From NCBI GenBank assembly GCA_030549335.1, contig JAUKPH010000023.1, positions 2,232,001 through 2,296,000 on the forward strand: a DNA stretch of 64,000 nt. The letters are read 5' to 3'. Made by a program: the position numbers and the translations under genes. The notes beneath the pieces are model-generated. The model was not told where the DNA came from and made no database searches. It saw only the letters and a program-made list of their open reading frames with translations. Of this stretch, positions 36,830 through 48,763 are shown piece by piece. This DNA comes from Pontederia crassipes (lineage: Eukaryota; Streptophyta; Magnoliopsida; Commelinales; Pontederiaceae). The first letter of the stretch is position 1. Each line of letters starts with the position of its first letter.

Positions 36830-37970
36830 ATAATATTATTAGGATGTTAAATAAAATAACAATAAAGAATAAGTACCTTCTGTCCCATATTAAAGATCTT
36901 TTCGGTCAACAATCATTCACTCGGACAATGATATTTCGGTTTAGGTATGTATAGAGTTTTTACTAATGTCTTGTGTATTAATGGAGCTTACGTAGCTTTC
37001 ATGAACCTTATAATGGTGTGTTATGATCATACCTAGATCATCTTTGTAAATAATCAAGTCAAAGAATATAGAGGCATCTAAGAATAATATTGCAAATCTT
37101 AAGGAAAAAGGTAAGGTGAAGCTCTCCAAATACAAATTCTACTTGAATAAAATTATGCTCATTTAGGATATCATCTCCAAACAAGGAATGACAGTCAATC
37201 TGAAAAGATAGAGCATTGACCCATTAAAAAGTAATGAAAAAAATATCCCAAAATCACAAAAATATCTAGTTAAGCTAGGGTACAAAAAAGGTTCATATGA
37301 GATTTCCACATAATTGTAGCATTGTTGACCAATCTAACAAAAAAGATGTCCAAGTTTAGATAGTCAAAGAAGTTTTTAGGAGTAGGAGACTAAACTCAAC
37401 ACTATGCCAACCCTCACCATACCATCTTATGACGAAGGCTATGCAATCTAAAGTGGTGAATGTGATATTGTTCTAAAATGTCTTTTTTGGATAGTTGATC
37501 ATCGATATCAGGAAAGTAGTGTTGATGGTCCAAACTCGCACGGCACCAATATGCATGATCTACAACTCATCATCAAGCCCAATTTGTCGAAGTTGTGGAA
37601 TGTAAAGCCCAATCTGCAATATTGCGTCTTTTCAAATCAACGAATCCAACTAATCTGGTAAGATCACCCTGTGTCACGTAGTGGCAGGTGAAGTTCCCAA
37701 AAGAAATTTTTTGCATTCATTTGAACTCAAACTCGAAACGTTGCTTAAGTGACGAGGAGTTGTTTACCATTCCATCTCAATCTCATATTGGTAGTCTAAA
37801 ATGTGTCTTGATGCAAAATGAAACCTTGGTAGCATATGTTACAAAATAGTTAAAGAAGTATGAAGTTAACTATCGAATTCATGAGACGAAATTGGTTATT
37901 ATTTCTTTGCCTTGAAGATCTAACATTACTATCTTTATGGCAAAAAAAGGACAAGAACATGAAGAAATAA
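36830..37970 (+). mobile_element. Ty3/gypsy pol remnant (reverse transcriptase to RNase H), fossil
   Basis: Plus-strand reading gives short stretches resembling Ty3/gypsy reverse transcriptase (NKITIKNKYLL near 36850), the finger/palm region around 36900-37200 and an RNase H-like end near 37900 (YEVNYRIHET). The order matches chromovirus-type pol. It is heavily degraded with many breaks; no LTRs, protease or integrase could be assigned to it. Confidence 0.65.
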
Positions 37971-38274
37971 CAAATGTAAAAAAAATGCATGTAACGATTA
38001 TCCTCCAAATTTTTTATATATTAAACTTTTAGATCACATTAATCGATCTTGATCATAAAGTTCCATCATTACTTTGATTTTAACCATATTTATTAATTCC
38101 CTCGAGATGGATTATTAATAGGATGTTATATATTGGTTATTAATCAAACTTATAATTTAAGTCTATAGATTAATGGCTTTGAATATATGATGATACACTT
38201 CTCTCTTTTTCTTGAATCAAACTCTTGATCTTGATTATATGCTTCCACATTGATATGCTTTATCTTACTAGTCC

Positions 38275-39183
38275 ATATTTTAAATCATGTCGTATGAGTG
38301 GTATGATTCTAAATTGTTATGACCTTAGTATTATTATTTTCATGTTACAATAATAAAGGTCATACGCATTGTGATAATGAAAGGTGGTTGATATTATGTT
38401 CTATACAATTGATTTAGGTCTTAAAATTTAAATAACATCATACGTTTAGTGCTACATGATTCCGCCATATGCGAACATCATGATTTTAATCAACATAGTT
38501 GTGTCCATGGTGATTGTTGCTGCTACAATTGTGACCATTATGATCAAAGACGATAAATACCACACAATCATCCCATGGAATTATGATGATGGTGATTGCG
38601 CCCTACATCATCGCGATGAAAAAATCTCAAACCAACTAAGAATAATGTAGCGCAGCCTGAGTTCCGGGCACGACCCTTTTCATTGACATTAATAAACCAG
38701 CTCATGTCACAATCAACATGGCACATGTCATATTTTAAATCATGTCGTATGAATGGTATGATTCTAAATTGTTATGACTTTAGTATTATTATTTTCATGT
38801 TACAATAATAAAGGTCATACGCATTGCGATAATGAAAGTTGGTTGATATTATGTTCTATACAATTGATTTAGGTCTTGAAATTTAAATAACATCACACAT
38901 TCAATGCTACATGATTGCGCCATATGTGAACATCATGATTTTAATCAACATAGTTGTGCCCATGGTGATTGTTGCTACTATAGTTGTGACCATTATGATC
39001 AACGGCGATAAATACCACACACAATCATCCCATGTCATTATGATGATGGCGATTGCTCCCTACATCATCGCGATGAAGAAATCTCAAACCAGCCAAAAAT
39101 AATGTAGCACAGCTTGAGTTCCGGGCACGACCCTTTTCATTGACATTAATAAACTAGCTCATATCACAATCGACATGGCACAT
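38275..39183. repeat. tandem duplication, 455-bp period
   Basis: Two units (38275-38729 and 38730-39183) both start CATATTTTAAATCATGTCGT and end with ACATGGCACATGTC. They differ by scattered substitutions and a few small indels, roughly 90 percent or more identical by eye. Each unit holds a short open frame (38456-38650 and 38911-39102) encoding a hydrophobic segment with the shared core NIMILINIVV. The frames have different tails, so coding is not supported. Confidence 0.85.
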
Positions 39184-40472
39184 GTCTATGTTGACGTTGT
39201 GTCATCTTTTATACAGCTCATATTTTGAACTTTAGCCTATTTGTCAATATTAATTTCCTTCTTGATGTTTCTATTGAATATAAGGTTAAATTATGTATTG
39301 TGCTTCCTCTTTACAACAATGCATTTCTTAATATGCTTTTGTTGACTAGTCAATGTACTAGGCAAAGTCAAAGTGGAAAGAATCCTTTGTAATGACTCAT
39401 GAATGCATTTAAACAAGTGTCAAAAGAAGATTCATTAGATGTATTTTTTGGTAGTTATATAAAAAATGTCATTGATCATAATCAAGTATGTGACACAAAA
39501 TGACATAAATCATTAAAGGGTTAATGTTCCTGGATATTTATCACCATAGACCCTTGAGCCCTTATTGACCCTCAAACATTGGATTCAATTCGGAACTTCA
39601 ATTTTTATATGAAGTGGAAAACAAAATTTTGACTCTAAACGAATATGAAAATAATACATATTTGCATAAGAAATTTAATTAAAATACATAAAAATATTAA
39701 TGCCAAAATTAAAACCATAATTGAAACAATTGGATGCAAATCAATACAACTCTATAAACATAATTCATGAAATGATAACATCTTTATTGTATCAATGACA
39801 TTAAAACTTAAATTAAAGCATTCGTACATGTGCAAATAATCAAATCATGAGCAACACTGCATAACATATTATTAATGTATATGTTCTTGCATACCTATAG
39901 GGTCAAAAGAACCTCTCTTAATGAGTATAAATCCAATATGTAATGTCCAAATAGAAAGAACATGACTTATTCCTCCATAATATATAATATTTATGTATAA
40001 CATCATTTTCATCATAAGATGGAGAAAACATAATTCATTCCCTATATGTGGTTAATGAAATAGGAAGGTCAAGTAATAATAATAATAATAAATACCAACA
40101 TAAATTCATACCATATAAGTGGTTAATAAAATAGGAAAGTCAAATATTATGTATAAATAGCAACATTATTAGCCATTTCATTTCTTTGTTTCTCTTTCAT
40201 CTTTTTTTTCTTTATTTTTTTCGTAGAAGTCATATCTCTTACCTTCTTTCTATAGTTTTGTTATCTTGAAGAGTTTTCTTATTGGAAAATGCAATGTATT
40301 ATATCATATTGTCGATGACTATACATACCAATGGTTCCCCTCATGCAGTGAGAATCCCACTAAAAAGTTTTGATTCATTGCACATCATGAAGAGTCATAT
40401 ACGACAGAAAGTGGTGGTCAATTGTGTATTATCTATTTATCTTCAATAATCAAAAAATATTTTTATTGTATT
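39184..40472. other. AT-rich intergenic DNA, nothing recognised
   Basis: No protein, RNA gene or terminal repeat seen up to the hAT target site. It includes a short (AAT)n run near 40076-40089. Confidence 0.45.
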
Positions 40473-40638
40473 GTCTTTAGTAGAGATGGAAAAATGGGTC
40501 GTGTCGTGCCGGTCAACCCGTGTTTGACCGTGTCGCGGATCGCGTCGTGCAAAATAGACCATTTTCGACCCCGACACGGCCTAAGCCCGGCTTGGTCGGG
40601 CCGGCCGGGTAGGGTCGTGCCGGGTCAAGCGGCCTGCG

Positions 40639-41898
40639 TGTCACGCCCCATATGTGCAGTATGTCCCATGACATGGCAGGGACATGGCGGGCGCCCGATT
40701 TGGCAGCCATGTCCGTCCCAAGACATGCTTTGAATCATCCCAGGAGCACCAGTACACTGCAGACGACGAGGAGGTCGTCAGGTTGTCAATCTCTTACGAA
40801 GAGGACCGGAGGCGATTATGGCGGCAAGGTAGTTACCGGTGGCGGTTATGGCGGTGAGGTAGTTATCAGCGGCAGTTATGACGACCAGGTAGTTATCGGC
40901 GACCGTCGTGACGAGAAGGTAATTACATGTGGCAGTTATAGGTGGCGATTACAGGCGGCGGTTACCGACGACGGTCGACGTGCGCATCCACCATGCTATG
41001 GCCACGGAGTGTCCAGACGTCAGGGACGGAGGACCACTGAAGTCATGGGTCAGGATGACGCCTTGACAAGTGTTCGGGACAGTCGGTTATGTCCTGGACG
41101 TCCTTGGGACGTAGGGTGCACAGGCGGTGCGCCCCGACGCCCAAGTTGGCAGTTACGCGCAGTAACTGTCCCGGGGCATAGCGGTATGCCCCGGACTGAT
41201 CCTCTTGATGCAGGATGGCGCGGAGGCTACTTGATCAGGGAGATCTTCGTGCAGGAAGATCTCGGGACAGCGGTGAGCAGTTGGGACGCAGCGGCGGTTA
41301 CCAACGACTCGCATCTTGACGGGAAAGTTTGGACGCATTCAGGAGTGTCCCAGGATCATGGAGATGGCGGGAAGGCCATCCAGGGGTTTTTGCTGATGTG
41401 GCACACCAGAGGGTGGGCTGCTGTGGAGGGAGCATTTGAATTCAAATGGGCTGGTAGTTGCTGGAGTGGTAGTTACCTCTTCCCTCTTGTATAAATACCC
41501 ATGTGCTGTAGGCATTTGTATGGAGTGTAATACAGTGAGTGTGTTATAGTGTAATGCAAGTGTAAGGCAGTCCTCTGTAGTGCAGTGTAGTGCACAGCAG
41601 AGGGGCAGTGGGTGTTTGAGTGTGGGACGGCCAGATGGACAGACCATGGTAGGCTGTTGAGAGCCATTTTGTAAACCAAGGGTCTGTCATCTGGGCGGCC
41701 AGAACTGAGGATTAATAAAAAGGCTTTTCCCCTTTATGTTCTTGTGTGTTCTTATGCTTGTTCTTATGTGCATGAATTCTGTGGAGTCTGGACGAGTGCC
41801 CTCTGCAGCGTGTTCTTGGAGGCTGACTGGACAGGCTCGTCGAGGAGAAGTTCAGTGCCGCACACCCTTACTTCTAGGTGGAAAATAAGGGCGTGACA
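40639..41898 (+). mobile_element. solo LTR inside the hAT element
   Basis: It begins TGTCACGCCCCATATGTGC and ends AAGGGCGTGACA, a near-perfect inverted terminal pair of Ty3 chromovirus style. It has an LTR promoter layout: TATAAATACCCAT at about 41489, a repetitive leader and an AATAAAAAGG poly(A) signal at about 41713. Short GGTGGCGGTTATGGCGGTGA-like repeats lie at 40820-40960. The open frame at 40652-41494 (280 codons) looks incidental: it crosses the promoter and matches nothing I know. A clean 5-bp duplication is not visible; CGGCC occurs close to both ends. Confidence 0.75.
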
Positions 41899-42639
41899 CG
41901 CGGCCCATTTTTTTTAATTTCAACTTTTAAAATAATAAAATAAATGTAATTATTAAATAATTATAGAATATAGTAGAGCATAATGAGTATTATTATTTAT
42001 TCTATAATATGCAATTGATAATAACTATATAGTTAAAATTTCAAATACATTAAGTCCTTAATTTATAATTATTAAGTAAATAAATTTGTAAAATGATTAA
42101 TTGAGATTTGAGTAATAACTAATAAGTTATAAGTTATAACTTTATATATAAAAGTAATTGGTAAGTATTTAATAAATATATATTAGTAATTAATTGTATT
42201 CTAGTATTCTACCCAAAGTGAGAGTGAGAGTTTGAGAGAGAGAATATAATATATAGTACATTAGTACTATTGTACTACATTATATATAATTTATTGTATA
42301 ATGCATAAGTAGTATAGATAATTAGGTACTTAGGTAGTATACTACTATACTATAGATAATTACGTACTAATTTATTATATAGTAAAAATAGTAATGGACA
42401 CCGAGATTAACGTGGTTCGGATATTTTAGCCTACGTCCACGAGAGTTTTAATATTTTATTATTATTGATTATTATGAAATAATCAATAAATGCAAAAATA
42501 CAAAAAATTAAAAATTAAAAATTACATCTTGTACAAACAATTATTTTATGAAGAATTATAAGCGGAGGAGATATTTGTTTCATCATCATCTTCTATGTAT
42601 GGTAATATGGATTCCTGACCTTGTGTTCGAGTATCTGCA

Positions 42640-44749
42640 TCAAACCAATCTTTTAATAATATACAAACCTCCATCGACTTAGAGTTCATTCTATTTCTTC
42701 TCTCGTCCAAAATTCTGGAACTTGCAGAAAAACATTCTAGACATCGGAACAGCTAAAAGATCTCGAGCTAAGCGGAGAGAATTGGATACGTACGATCATT
42801 TAATCTCTACCAAGTCAAGACATCGATTTCACTATCACATTCATTTGGACGTGATAAGTAATCTTGCAGTTCATTATACAAATGGGTAGCTGAATTGGAT
42901 GAACCTTCATCCGAGCCTCTTGATGTGCCCCCGTAATAGAGGACATGAATCTAGAAAATGATCTATTATTGAAAGGTTTGGGTGCTATTGGTGGACGTGA
43001 TGAAGATGCTTTCTCTTTACGTACACCAAATTTTGTTTCATAAATATTATGTAAGTTATTTATTATATTTTCGTAATCATGATCTGGATTAATAAAATCA
43101 TCAGTTTGCAATTATGGATGACTTATTATATATTGTTCGGGAAAATAATTCTTAATTTCTCTGGTGTACCATTTAGGACCGGACCCTTTAAATCTAGGAT
43201 CCATCATCATTGCTAAAATTCCTATGAAAGGCAAATTATTCTAATATTCTAAAAATTTTGATTCCATCAAACAAATTATTTCAGAAAAATCATTTGATAA
43301 TTCACGTTTTTCATTAAATGAACTTGTCATTTCATGAAGTTGATTAATTATTAAATGTGAAGTAGGAGAATAAATGGCAGATAACTCTAAAGTAGCATTA
43401 TAAAAAACTTGTAACAATTCCACAACTGCATTAGCAACATCCCATTCTGCATCATTAATTCGAGCTGCTGGACATTGCAACACAGTTAAAATATAATTAT
43501 CGAGTGTATGTCCAAATGGAATACATAATTTCCGGAAATTCCCTCTGCCCCTACCGTACCCAATAGCATGTTGCCACCAGAAGCAGAAACAAATTAATAA
43601 TATGACATGCACATCTTTGATGAAAAAGAATTCCATTTAAAGGAGGATTTAATCTTTGAATTAAAAATTGTGCAGCAGAATTATTAGCACTTAGCATTAT
43701 CAAGAGTAAGACATAAAATTTTCTCTTTAAGACCGTATTCGTTAATTACTTTTTCTATCACATTGACAATTTGCAAACCATTATGAGGATGCTCAATTTC
43801 TTTAAACGCAATAATTCTTTTTTGCACTACCCAATTTGTATGAATCCAATGAACTGTAACACATAATAAACCATCACCATTTAAAAAAGTCCATATGTCA
43901 CTAGTCTAACTATACATGAATTTAGAATTAAAAAATAATTAATTAGTTTATTTTTCTTCTTACGATATAATTTAATCGAATCTTCTTTAACAATTTTTCT
44001 ACTAACATTTCAAAAGGCACCTTGTACATAATTTTGTTGATAATATAAAAATTTTTCATCTTCAGCAAATGTGTAAAGCATTTCTGCATGTATAACATAT
44101 CTTGCTAAACCTTCACGCATATTTTCTTGATTATAAGCAAATAAAGAGCTCCCGGCAGTACCACGACCGGGTGCAACTAGTTGAATCTGTTGCGATAATT
44201 GACCCGCTAAAAATTGTTTCCTAGTAGTTATAGGATGTGATTCTAAATGACGTTTTAAACTACCTGTGCCCGAAGAAGAGGCGACAGCATAATTAGCCTT
44301 GCAAATTTTACAAATAGCTTTATCTTTTTTTGGATCATTTTCATGTATAATTTTTTTAAAATAATTCCAAACTTCACTAGTTAACTTTGATGTTCTTCTT
44401 TTTTTACCTATTATCTCACCTTGCACGGGAGCATCTGAGCTTGACGGACCTAGAGGTGTCGCTGTCGCAGTTGCACAATCTCCTTCAGAACCTGCAGAAC
44501 TTGAAGCAATATTAAGATTAGGAATGACAAGAAGATTAACATATGTAGTTGGAGTAATTGGGCATTAGTTGATAGCGCCACAGTTTTCATATAACCCGAC
44601 GAATTGCCACTTAGTTGCGCTGATAAAAAATTAGAATCACCACTACTATTAGTATTATATGGTGTACCATATGGATATGTAGGTAGTGGTCCATAAGGTG
44701 AATAAGCAGCAAAATCACCATATAGACGAAAGGGATCTCGCGGGTCCAT
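42640..44749 (-). pseudogene. hAT transposase (RICESLEEPER/BED zinc-finger type), decayed
   Basis: On the minus strand a Tyr/Pro-rich N-terminus (from 44749, MDPRDPFRLYGDFAAY) is followed by a BED zinc finger (about 44380-44240; CKICKANYA then GTGSLKRHLESH). Next come a segment typical of the hAT central domain (43636-43241, EWDVANAVVELLQVFY), a DUF4413-like region (43111-42920) and the C-terminal dimerisation region (about 42830-42640, VLTWWRLNDRTYPILS). Frames shift at about 44450 and again between 44010, 43640, 43240 and 43110, and stop codons interrupt the last domain, so no functional protein is made. Confidence 0.85.
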
Positions 44750-45146
44750 TATATAGTTATATATAAGAAATTAAGAGTAAATAATAATATAAAAATACTA
44801 CTAAATAAATATTACAATATAAATATAAATTAAAAGTGAGAGAGTTTGAGAGCAGAGCACGAATGGAGAGAAGAAAAATGCAGAAAGACTGAGTCACTCA
44901 GTGTGAGAGAGTCACAAAAAGCACTATGAAAGATTGGAAGACTTGGAAGTAGAGGGATTTTCGAGTGGAGAACGAATGAAATCGGTCGTGTCTTTTATAG
45001 GCGGAGGAATAGAATAACAATACTCCAACACGACCCGTGTTGAACCTAACACTGTCCGTGTTAAACCTTTTGATCGCGTAGCCCGTATTTGTGTTGTCAA
45101 ATCACGAATTTTATTTAAAAATGGAAAAAATAGGTTGTGTTTGATC

Positions 45147-45212
45147 AACACGGCCGTGTTGAAGTTTCAAATGATCGCGGGCCATTGTCCTCTTCTTAAC
45201 ACGGACCGTGTT
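45147..45212. promoter_or_regulatory. hAT subterminal palindromes
   Basis: AACACGGCCGTGTT (45147-45160) and AACACGGACCGTGTT (45198-45212) are near-perfect palindromes. Further half-sites such as CGATCCGTGTT and GAACCGTGTCGTGCC extend to 45440. Repeated subterminal motifs are the usual binding sites of hAT transposases. Confidence 0.6.
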
Positions 45213-45508
45213 AGGGCACACACGATCCGTGTTGGAGTACAAATACTGCATCCGACGCGTCCCGTCATCGAAGTACGCGAACCGTGTCGTGCCAAAATGG
45301 GCCGCGTCATACTGGGTCCGTGTTCACTGTGCCCAGGCTGTATCGTGCCAACAGTGTAGATGGCCGACCCGGCACGATATGGCACGACACGGCCCGTTTT
45401 TTCGTGCGCGGGCCGTGTTCGTGTCGTGCCGAGCCAGCACTAATTTTAGGCGGGCCGGCGACGGGCCGGGTCGTGCGGCCCGTCCGAAATTCCATCTTTA
45501 GTCTTTAG

Positions 45509-46154
45509 CTACATACATCATCTTCAAGGCTTCACACAAAATCTTTCTTATCTTTTAACTTGCGTTGTTCCCTTGTCAATCAATGAACATTATAGTCTAC
45601 GTTTTCTACCTTTTGATCTTGGATCTAACATGTATGTCTTTTCCTTTATTGCAGAGCCACATGGATGTCAATGGGTGGCACAACTGCAAGTGCACCCACT
45701 GGCCAAGTAAAACAATTAATAGTATTTTCACATCTTAATGTTTGTTGAATGGTATCTTGCAATGTGTGCCTATAACGAGGTCTCTTGTTCAACTTTCCCT
45801 AACCAACATTTTCTCTTTCATTTTTACACTTATTCTTTCTTAGTCTTTTATTTGTAATTTAACTCTACTAATTTTTTAATTTCAGTTAATCTTTGAGAAT
45901 TACCACTTGTAATTAAAAATTATTTCTCAATTTATTTAATATTTGAGAATTACCTTAATTACTACTTGTTTCTTTTTTTCTTAGAATACAATATTGATAT
46001 ACATTTTATCAATTATAATAAATAATTCATTCTATTTATTTTTTTATTAGTACTTGTTGTAGTGTGGATAAATCATTATCATTATTCTATCGCATGGTTT
46101 GTAATATTTTATATTTAATTCACCATTTATTTTGCTTTACTATAATAGATATTG
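45509..46154. other. AT-rich intergenic DNA, nothing recognised
   Basis: Flanks the hAT element on the right. No conserved coding segment seen. Confidence 0.45.
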
Positions 46155-46159
46155 CATAT

Positions 46160-46408
46160 TGTTACGAAAAGAGGGAGAGAGGGATCGCACGAAACACAGA
46201 AGAACACGAAGAAAAAAAATGGCGACAGCACTTTATTATGGAATAACGATGACTACAAGGACGAGTCTCTGTCTAGACCCTTAGGGAGTTTATATAGACA
46301 CCCCCTTTGACAGATGACCGGACAGCGAGACTCTCGTAGGAGAATTCTGCTGAAGCGCCTGACTATATAGGAGGACCAATAGGGTTCAGATTCAAGACAT
46401 TATTAACA
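46160..46408 (-). mobile_element. 249-bp solo LTR with perfect 5-bp TSD
   Basis: The plus-strand ends are TGTTACGAAAAGAGGG and GACATTATTAACA, flanked by CATAT at 46155-46159 and 46409-46413. On the minus strand the order is TATATAAACTCC (about 46290-46301), then AATAAAGTGCTG (about 46225-46236), that is promoter then poly(A) signal. The orientation is therefore minus and this is a complete small LTR. No internal domain accompanies it. A short LTR fits Ty1/copia; the lineage is not determined. Confidence 0.85.
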
Positions 46409-46413
46409 CATAT

Positions 46414-47136
46414 GTTTGTGTGTGCGTTAGATTATACGTTGAATAACTATTACTGTACAACGTAGTTATTATTACAAAATGTATTGTACTTAATAATAGT
46501 GAAATTAAGTAATTGTTTAAGAAGTTATCATTTACATTAATAGAATATATTTCGCTGCACGGGAATTTCTTTTATCATTCTCCATGTCTTATATTATAAT
46601 ACTCCATTCAATTATTGTTGTACTTACATAAAATGTATATGCATATTTCAATTATAAATATCTTTATGTATTAAAAATTCAAAACATAATTATAATTTAT
46701 TTATTTATATTACAAACAAATTTTTTTATAAAACCATTATAATTGAAAAAGTAAATCAAGGAAGGTAAAAAAGTTAAACTAATTTGTGAATCCCCTAAGA
46801 AAAAAAAGTGTGGCTCCGACATTGCTTATTGATTAACTCCTCTTACATAATTATGAAGCGCCATTTATCAAACATCCAAATATCTAACTAAATTATATAT
46901 AGACTAATATTCAAAATTCATAAAAATCTCTAATAGCAAACTGATTTCATTAGCTAGTCTTCTCAATTAATATTATGAGTTATATCCAAGTTTGCAAGTT
47001 AAAAGGCATAGTTTTATGTTACATCTAGACGGATATACCTGTCATGCTTAGTGTCCTTCTAACTTAACTTTACCTAGGGTCTTGAACCTTACTTCCCATT
47101 GAAAAGCAAAAGGGGTTGAAGTAATTCCACGCAAGA
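46414..47136. other. AT-rich intergenic DNA, nothing recognised
   Basis: No coding or structural feature supported between the solo LTR and the MITE. Confidence 0.45.
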
Positions 47137-47144
47137 GTTATATC

Positions 47145-47743
47145 CAATGTTGTTAAAGCCAGACTGGACCGGCTAATTTAATCGGTTCAATCGCAAATCG
47201 ACCGATGATCCGGTCCGATTAGGTGTCTAAAAAGGTATTGAAATAGGAATTGAAATAAAAAAAGTAAGTACTAAAAAAGGAATATGTATATGATTAAATA
47301 GAAGTTGAAATAAAAAGATAAGTATTTAAAATTGAATCATATTAGAATGAAAACTTATCAAAGGACATAAAATAAAGGAAATAAAAAGGAAAGTGTTAAA
47401 TTAAAAAAAAAGAAATAAGAGTAATTTAAGATAAAATGTATTAATATAACATCTATCATTATTAAATAATAGATATTAAATTATTAATAGTCTATTTATA
47501 TTATCATTATAAAACATTTAATTAATACAAATTATGTTATATTATTTTTTAATATTTTTAATAAGTTATTAGTACAGTATTCATATATTATATCATATAA
47601 CTTATACTATATCTTTATAATTATTATAAATAATATTATTTTAATAAAATTCAGTTTAATTCGGTCGAACTCGATCGGACCAGTCCAATCGTGATCTGGT
47701 GATGAGTTCCGATTCGGTCGCCGGTTCGGTTCTAAAAACATTG
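47145..47743. mobile_element. 599-bp MITE with perfect 8-bp TSD
   Basis: The ends are CAATGTTGTTAAAGCCAGAC and, reversed, CAATGTTTTTAGAACCGAAC, an imperfect inverted repeat continuing into GGACCGG-type blocks. The flanking duplication GTTATATC is exact (47137-47144 and 47744-47751). An 8-bp duplication fits the hAT superfamily. The AT-rich interior has no coding capacity. A 5'-truncated relative lies at 24865-25249. Confidence 0.85.
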
Positions 47744-47751
47744 GTTATATC

Positions 47752-48258
47752 CAAGCATATTTCAACCAGTCAACAACACTAGCCCTAGTAATATTATGGA
47801 GCAACCATTTGCATGCTCTATTAATTACCCTTCTTACCAACTCAAGTATTTCCGAAAAAAGATGAGTATTGTGTTGGGAGGAAATATATTTTTTTTAGTT
47901 TTCTATGTCATGACTGAAATAATTGCAAGGTGTAAATAAAAAGTTGATGAGGTAAAAAAAAAAGGAGAAAAAATCTTACATATTTTGAAGAATGTTCCTA
48001 TCACCAATCAAAGTAATTTACGTATTTTGTATGTATTTCTTGAGAATAAAACTTTATCATTAGTAACCGTATTTATACTTAAAGATGCTTGTTGATAGAA
48101 AATGCCTTTGCTAGCATATGCCATGATTGTTGACTTGATTCTTTAATTAAATTAAGATAAAAAATATCACAAGATAAAAATGTTTTCAAGTGACATAAAA
48201 CATTTTAAAATATTTTATGATAAAAAATAATCAAGTTTATATGAAAATGTATGTCCAA
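47752..48258. other. intergenic, nothing recognised
   Basis: AT-rich spacer of about 500 bp between two DNA elements. Confidence 0.4.
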
Positions 48259-48550
48259 AAGTTATTTCCTCTAACCAACCCTAAACTATTACGATTTTTC
48301 ACATCTAACCCTAAACTACGAACTTTATTTTTTGGTTATCTAAACTTTCGCGATTTTTCCAATTTGATCATTTCGTCCAATTCCGTAGACTTCTCCATTA
48401 TTTTTTATTTATTGCATTTGTGAAAAGTCCATTATACCCCTGCTTTAAGTGTTAGTCCATTTATACATAAAATAATATATAATAATGAATATAAAAATAA
48501 TTTAAAAAAAGAAAAAACAAAGAGGAACAAATAATTAAAAAATAATTCGT

Positions 48551-48580
48551 GAGGGGTGGGGTGGGTGGGTGGGGGGCGGC
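48551..48580 (+). other. G-quadruplex-prone G-tract
   Basis: Runs of G4, G4, G3, G3 and G6 are separated by single T residues, a textbook intramolecular G4 pattern. It sits exactly at the inner edge of the left arm. Similar G/C-run clusters occur at 23590-23630 and 55275-55302 in the sister elements. Confidence 0.7.
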
Positions 48581-48763
48581 AACCCCCCCCCCCCCCTCTC
48601 TTTCCCTACCAACGCCGGCGCAGGGGAAAGGGGGGAGGGGGGGTCGGGGGTCGACGTCCCCCTCTCTTTCTACGTCGGCATCGACGGGGCCTCCGATCGC
48701 CTCCCCAGACAACTCCATCCAACTCCACTACCGGGCGATGCTTCCTCCGTTGCCTCGGCCGCC

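Larger units (their letters stand above)
40481..45500 (-). mobile_element. 5.0-kb hAT transposon, ends and TSD intact
   Basis: The left end is TAGAGATGGAAAAATGGGTC and the right end, reversed, TAAAGATGGAATTTCGGACG. A perfect 8-bp target duplication GTCTTTAG lies at 40473-40480 and 45501-45508, diagnostic of hAT. The minus-strand transposase gene (42640-44749) is decayed. A 1.26-kb solo LTR (40639-41898) has inserted near the left end. The right subterminal 450 bp is loaded with ACACGGnCCGTGT palindromes. The ends could still be recognised by a related transposase, but the copy is not autonomous. Confidence 0.9.

Noticed and set aside
38456-39102. Pair of small membrane-protein genes
   Set aside because: The two frames are copies within a tandem duplication, with different ends and no sign of selection.
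40652-41494. 280-codon plus-strand open frame as a host gene
   Set aside because: It lies wholly within a bounded LTR with TG...CA ends, TATA box and poly(A) signal, is composed partly of short repeats, and resembles no protein family.
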